Position numbers and translations under genes: made by a program. A stretch of 8,288 nucleotides of DNA. Source: Acidobacteriota bacterium. Lineage in GTDB: Bacteria; Acidobacteriota; Holophagae; Thermotomaculales; Thermotomaculaceae. Positions within the stretch are counted from its first letter, which is position 1. The number at the start of each line of letters is the position of its first letter. The notes below the pieces were generated by a model. That model was not told where the DNA came from and ran no database searches. It saw nothing but the letters and a program-made list of their open reading frames with translations. Positions 6,913 through 8,288 of this stretch are shown here, one piece after another. The stretch spans positions 1-8,288 of the forward strand of contig JALWHA010000259.1 in assembly GCA_027038695.1 (NCBI GenBank), given 5' to 3'.

Positions 6913-8115
6913 TTAGAACAGGTACTGGAATCTGAAAGCAAGTATATTGAAATCATCGTTTCCTACGAAATCGCCGTCTCCGTCTGCATACTCGTCGTTG
7001 TTAACAAAAATATAATTCATTTTAAACATAACATTTGAATTGAAATAGTAATTGATTCCGATTGTAACATTGTCTTCTTTTCCGCCCCAGATATCTGCGC
7101 CTTTATCGTTTAAATCAAGGTGAGAATACCTTAAAGCAATTTCAAGGGCACCCTTCTTGCTGTTAGGTGTAACCGCTCCGAATTCAGCCTCACTCTTCTT
7201 CCACTGCCTTACTTCGCCAGTAATAAAGTAACTTACAAAAAAGTAATAACCGTCAAAAGATGCATCAGGCTTATCAAATCTATTTACATCCTGAGAGATG
7301 TATTCAGCCTGCCACATAAAAGAACCAAATTGGCCTGCAAATTCAAGGCCATATGCATCATAGTGGTCAACATTCTTAATCTTTCCCGTATTTAAAATCT
7401 TTTCAGTTAAATGAAGTTCTGGCCTTTGCTTAAACTTAATCTTATCTCCGCTTCCAGCATCAGGAATAGCATACTGATAAGATGCACCGAAATGAATAAG
7501 CCTACCTTTTTCCATTAAAGGCTCATAGGTAAACCTTGCGGCATAAGCCCAACCTTCGTTTTCACCTGATTCTTCGCCTTCTCCGACTTCCTGTCCGTAA
7601 AAACCTGCCTGAATTCTCCAATTGTCAGCCCATTTTGTATAAGAAAGGCCAATCCTCCTTCCCAGAGTAAAAACATTGGGAAGAGCCCTTTCCATGAAAA
7701 CAATATACCTTGAAGAGGTAACCTCTTCCATTGAGAAAGGCATTTTGTGGTTACCTAATTTAATAATTGTGTGGTCAAAACCGATGTATGCCATCCAGAA
7801 GTCTTTGATTTCAACCTCGTTGTCAGCAACATCAATGTCCCATTCCCCAGCCCATGAATCGTACATAATCGTTTTAAAAGAAATCCTTGCTCTTCTTGTC
7901 TCTGTGCCATTTGCAAAGTTATTGTCGTCACCTGAAAAGAAACCGGCATCAATCATAATCCTTCCATCAAGCCATAGTTTAAAAGCACCATCTTCACTTG
8001 CGGTTACAAAGTACCCCTTGTCAAAATAGTTTTCCATTTTCACCCTGTTTTGCGCAAAAGCAAAACTAACCGACATCAACACAATCAGAAACAAAGCAAA
8101 AAACCTTGATTTCAT
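6913..8115 (-). CDS. Porin O/P-family outer-membrane channel (OprP/OprO-like)
   Basis: This 400-residue protein has a clear signal peptide (MKSR, a hydrophobic core, then AFA-Q, cleavage likely between A21 and Q22). Amphipathic beta-strands follow, ending in FRFQYLF, the C-terminal phenylalanine used for outer-membrane insertion. Matches to the phosphate-selective porin O/P family include LWLDGRIMIDAGFF (47-60), RRARISF (74-80) with W88AGEWDIDV (88-96), the KLGNHKMPFSMEE stretch (119-131) and GRRIGLSY (152-159). Size fits the family (about 400-440). Pseudomonas OprP and OprO prefer phosphate and polyphosphate, but many homologues have other or no selectivity, and I cannot identify the arginine ladder here. 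The acidic loop DGDGD (378-382) may bind Ca2+ or face outside. The start has AGGAGG 5 nt upstream. It is the first gene behind the sigma-54 promoter. Confidence 0.85.
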   Translation of the reverse strand: MKSRFFALFLIVLMSVSFAFAQNRVKMENYFDKGYFVTASEDGAFKLWLDGRIMIDAGFFSGDDNNFANGTETRRARISFKTIMYDSWAGEWDIDVADNEVEIKDFWMAYIGFDHTIIKLGNHKMPFSMEEVTSSRYIVFMERALPNVFTLGRRIGLSYTKWADNWRIQAGFYGQEVGEGEESGENEGWAYAARFTYEPLMEKGRLIHFGASYQYAIPDAGSGDKIKFKQRPELHLTEKILNTGKIKNVDHYDAYGLEFAGQFGSFMWQAEYISQDVNRFDKPDASFDGYYFFVSYFITGEVRQWKKSEAEFGAVTPNSKKGALEIALRYSHLDLNDKGADIWGGKEDNVTIGINYYFNSNVMFKMNYIFVNNDEYADGDGDFVGNDDFNILAFRFQYLF

Positions 8116-8136
8116 AGTAACCTCCTAAATTTTTGC

Positions 8137-8154
8137 TCTTTAAAGAACAATTGT
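8137..8154. repeat. Two adjacent palindromes in the porin leader
   Basis: TCTTTAAAGA (8137-8146, perfect 10-bp palindrome) directly abuts ACAATTGT (8147-8154, perfect 8-bp palindrome). Both fall between the predicted transcription start (about 8157) and the Shine-Dalgarno. They could be a protein-binding site or influence leader folding, but both are AT-rich and may be chance. Confidence 0.35.
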
Positions 8155-8167
8155 CTTTTTAATTATC

Positions 8168-8183
8168 AGCAAGATATATGCCA
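8168..8183 (-). promoter_or_regulatory. Sigma-54 (RpoN) promoter of the porin operon
   Basis: On the minus strand the sequence TGGCATATATCTTGCT fits the sigma-54 consensus TGGCACG-N4-TTGCW at every fixed position except the CG pair. GG (-25/-24) and GC (-13/-12) are separated by the required 10 bp. The predicted start is near 8157, giving a leader of about 41 nt to the ATG at 8115. Direct repeats about 77-114 bp upstream offer a plausible activator site, as sigma-54 promoters need one. No comparable sigma-70 promoter stands out in this interval. Confidence 0.68.
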
Positions 8184-8188
8184 CAGTT

Positions 8189-8209
8189 AACAGGCTTATT
8201 ATTCCTGTT
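8189..8209. promoter_or_regulatory. Operator-like dyad upstream of the sigma-54 element
   Basis: AACAGG (8189-8194) and CCTGTT (8204-8209) are perfect 6-bp inverted arms around a 9-bp AT-rich spacer, a 21-bp site at about -32 to -52. It lies between the -24 element and the tandem repeats, where a DNA-bending protein or a modulator could bind. It is not a Pho box, since the 11-bp direct-repeat spacing is absent. A related CAGG/CCTG dyad overlaps the -10 box at 409-427. Confidence 0.4.
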
Positions 8210-8233
8210 TTTCCCATAAAACAAACAATCTTT

Positions 8234-8271
8234 CTGGCCGCTTTTCGCCATTCTCGCTGCTTTACGCCATT
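8234..8271 (-). repeat. Tandem 19-bp direct repeat, likely enhancer (activator) sites
   Basis: Two units lie end to end: CTGGCCGCTTTTCGCCATT (8234-8252) and CTCGCTGCTTTACGCCATT (8253-8271), identical at 16 of 19 positions. The first unit also contains a TGGC-N8-GCCA dyad; the second keeps TCGC-N8-GCCA. A 19-bp period places both copies on nearly the same face of the helix. They are GC-richer than their surroundings and lie about 77-114 bp upstream of the predicted start, the normal range for sigma-54 enhancer-binding proteins. More copies may lie beyond the right edge of the window. Confidence 0.6.
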
Positions 8272-8288
8272 TTTTACATCAAAAAACA

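Noticed and set aside
7676..8029. Plus-strand open frame of 117 codons opposite the porin
   Set aside because: It is fully antisense to a well-supported porin with signal peptide and beta-strand pattern. The translated product has no recognisable features.
8234..8271. CRISPR array or mobile-element end
   Set aside because: The units abut with no spacer between them, there are only two, and no transposase or cas gene is present. Their position relative to the sigma-54 element fits regulator sites better.
8116..8288. Pho box (PhoB site) in front of the porin
   Set aside because: I looked for CTGTNA-type repeats spaced 11 bp. The CTGTTA and CTGTGG near 8180-8194 on the minus strand are only 7 bp apart, so the pattern is not met.

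Overview
The window is AT-rich DNA with densely packed genes and strong AGGAGG-type ribosome binding sites. It comes from a diderm (outer-membrane) bacterium: there is a signal-peptide-bearing porin ending in phenylalanine, and a good sigma-54 promoter candidate. The DUF438/PAS protein suggests an anaerobe or microaerophile. The species cannot be named from this sequence alone.

Left part (1-2305). The 3' end of a small multi-pass membrane protein gene enters from the left edge. It is followed by a well-formed sigma-70-type promoter and a 394-residue DUF438 / hemerythrin-like / PAS protein on the plus strand. A convergent minus-strand gene, 3 bp away, encodes a small probably secreted protein with a lipocalin-like beta-sheet domain. 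A rho-independent terminator at about 2278-2305 separates it from the operon to its right.

Right part (2312-8288). Six consecutive minus-strand genes run from right to left: porin O/P-family outer-membrane channel, short CYTH-domain protein (triphosphatase type), DASS/SLC13-type anion transporter, a second more divergent CYTH-like protein, DUF47 (PhoU-like) protein, and PiT-family inorganic phosphate transporter. Gaps between the last five are 3, 21, 6 and 1 nt, so they almost certainly form one operon. The porin is separated from them by 70 nt holding a strong GC hairpin. Together the genes read as a route for phosphate-type anions from outer membrane to cytoplasm, with two enzymes of a superfamily that acts on triphosphates. 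My leading hypothesis is a system for uptake and breakdown of phosphate plus short polyphosphates such as tripolyphosphate. Direct evidence for the substrate is lacking.

The control region (8116-8288) is unusually ordered. It has a 16-nt sigma-54 -24/-12 element with correct spacing (8168-8183), an AACAGG-N9-CCTGTT dyad just upstream, and two adjacent 19-bp direct repeats (16/19 identical) about 77-114 bp upstream of the predicted start, where an enhancer-binding protein would sit. The DASS-type transporter appears to carry basic residues in both substrate hairpin motifs where dicarboxylate carriers have Ser-Asn-Thr. This is the main molecular oddity of the window.
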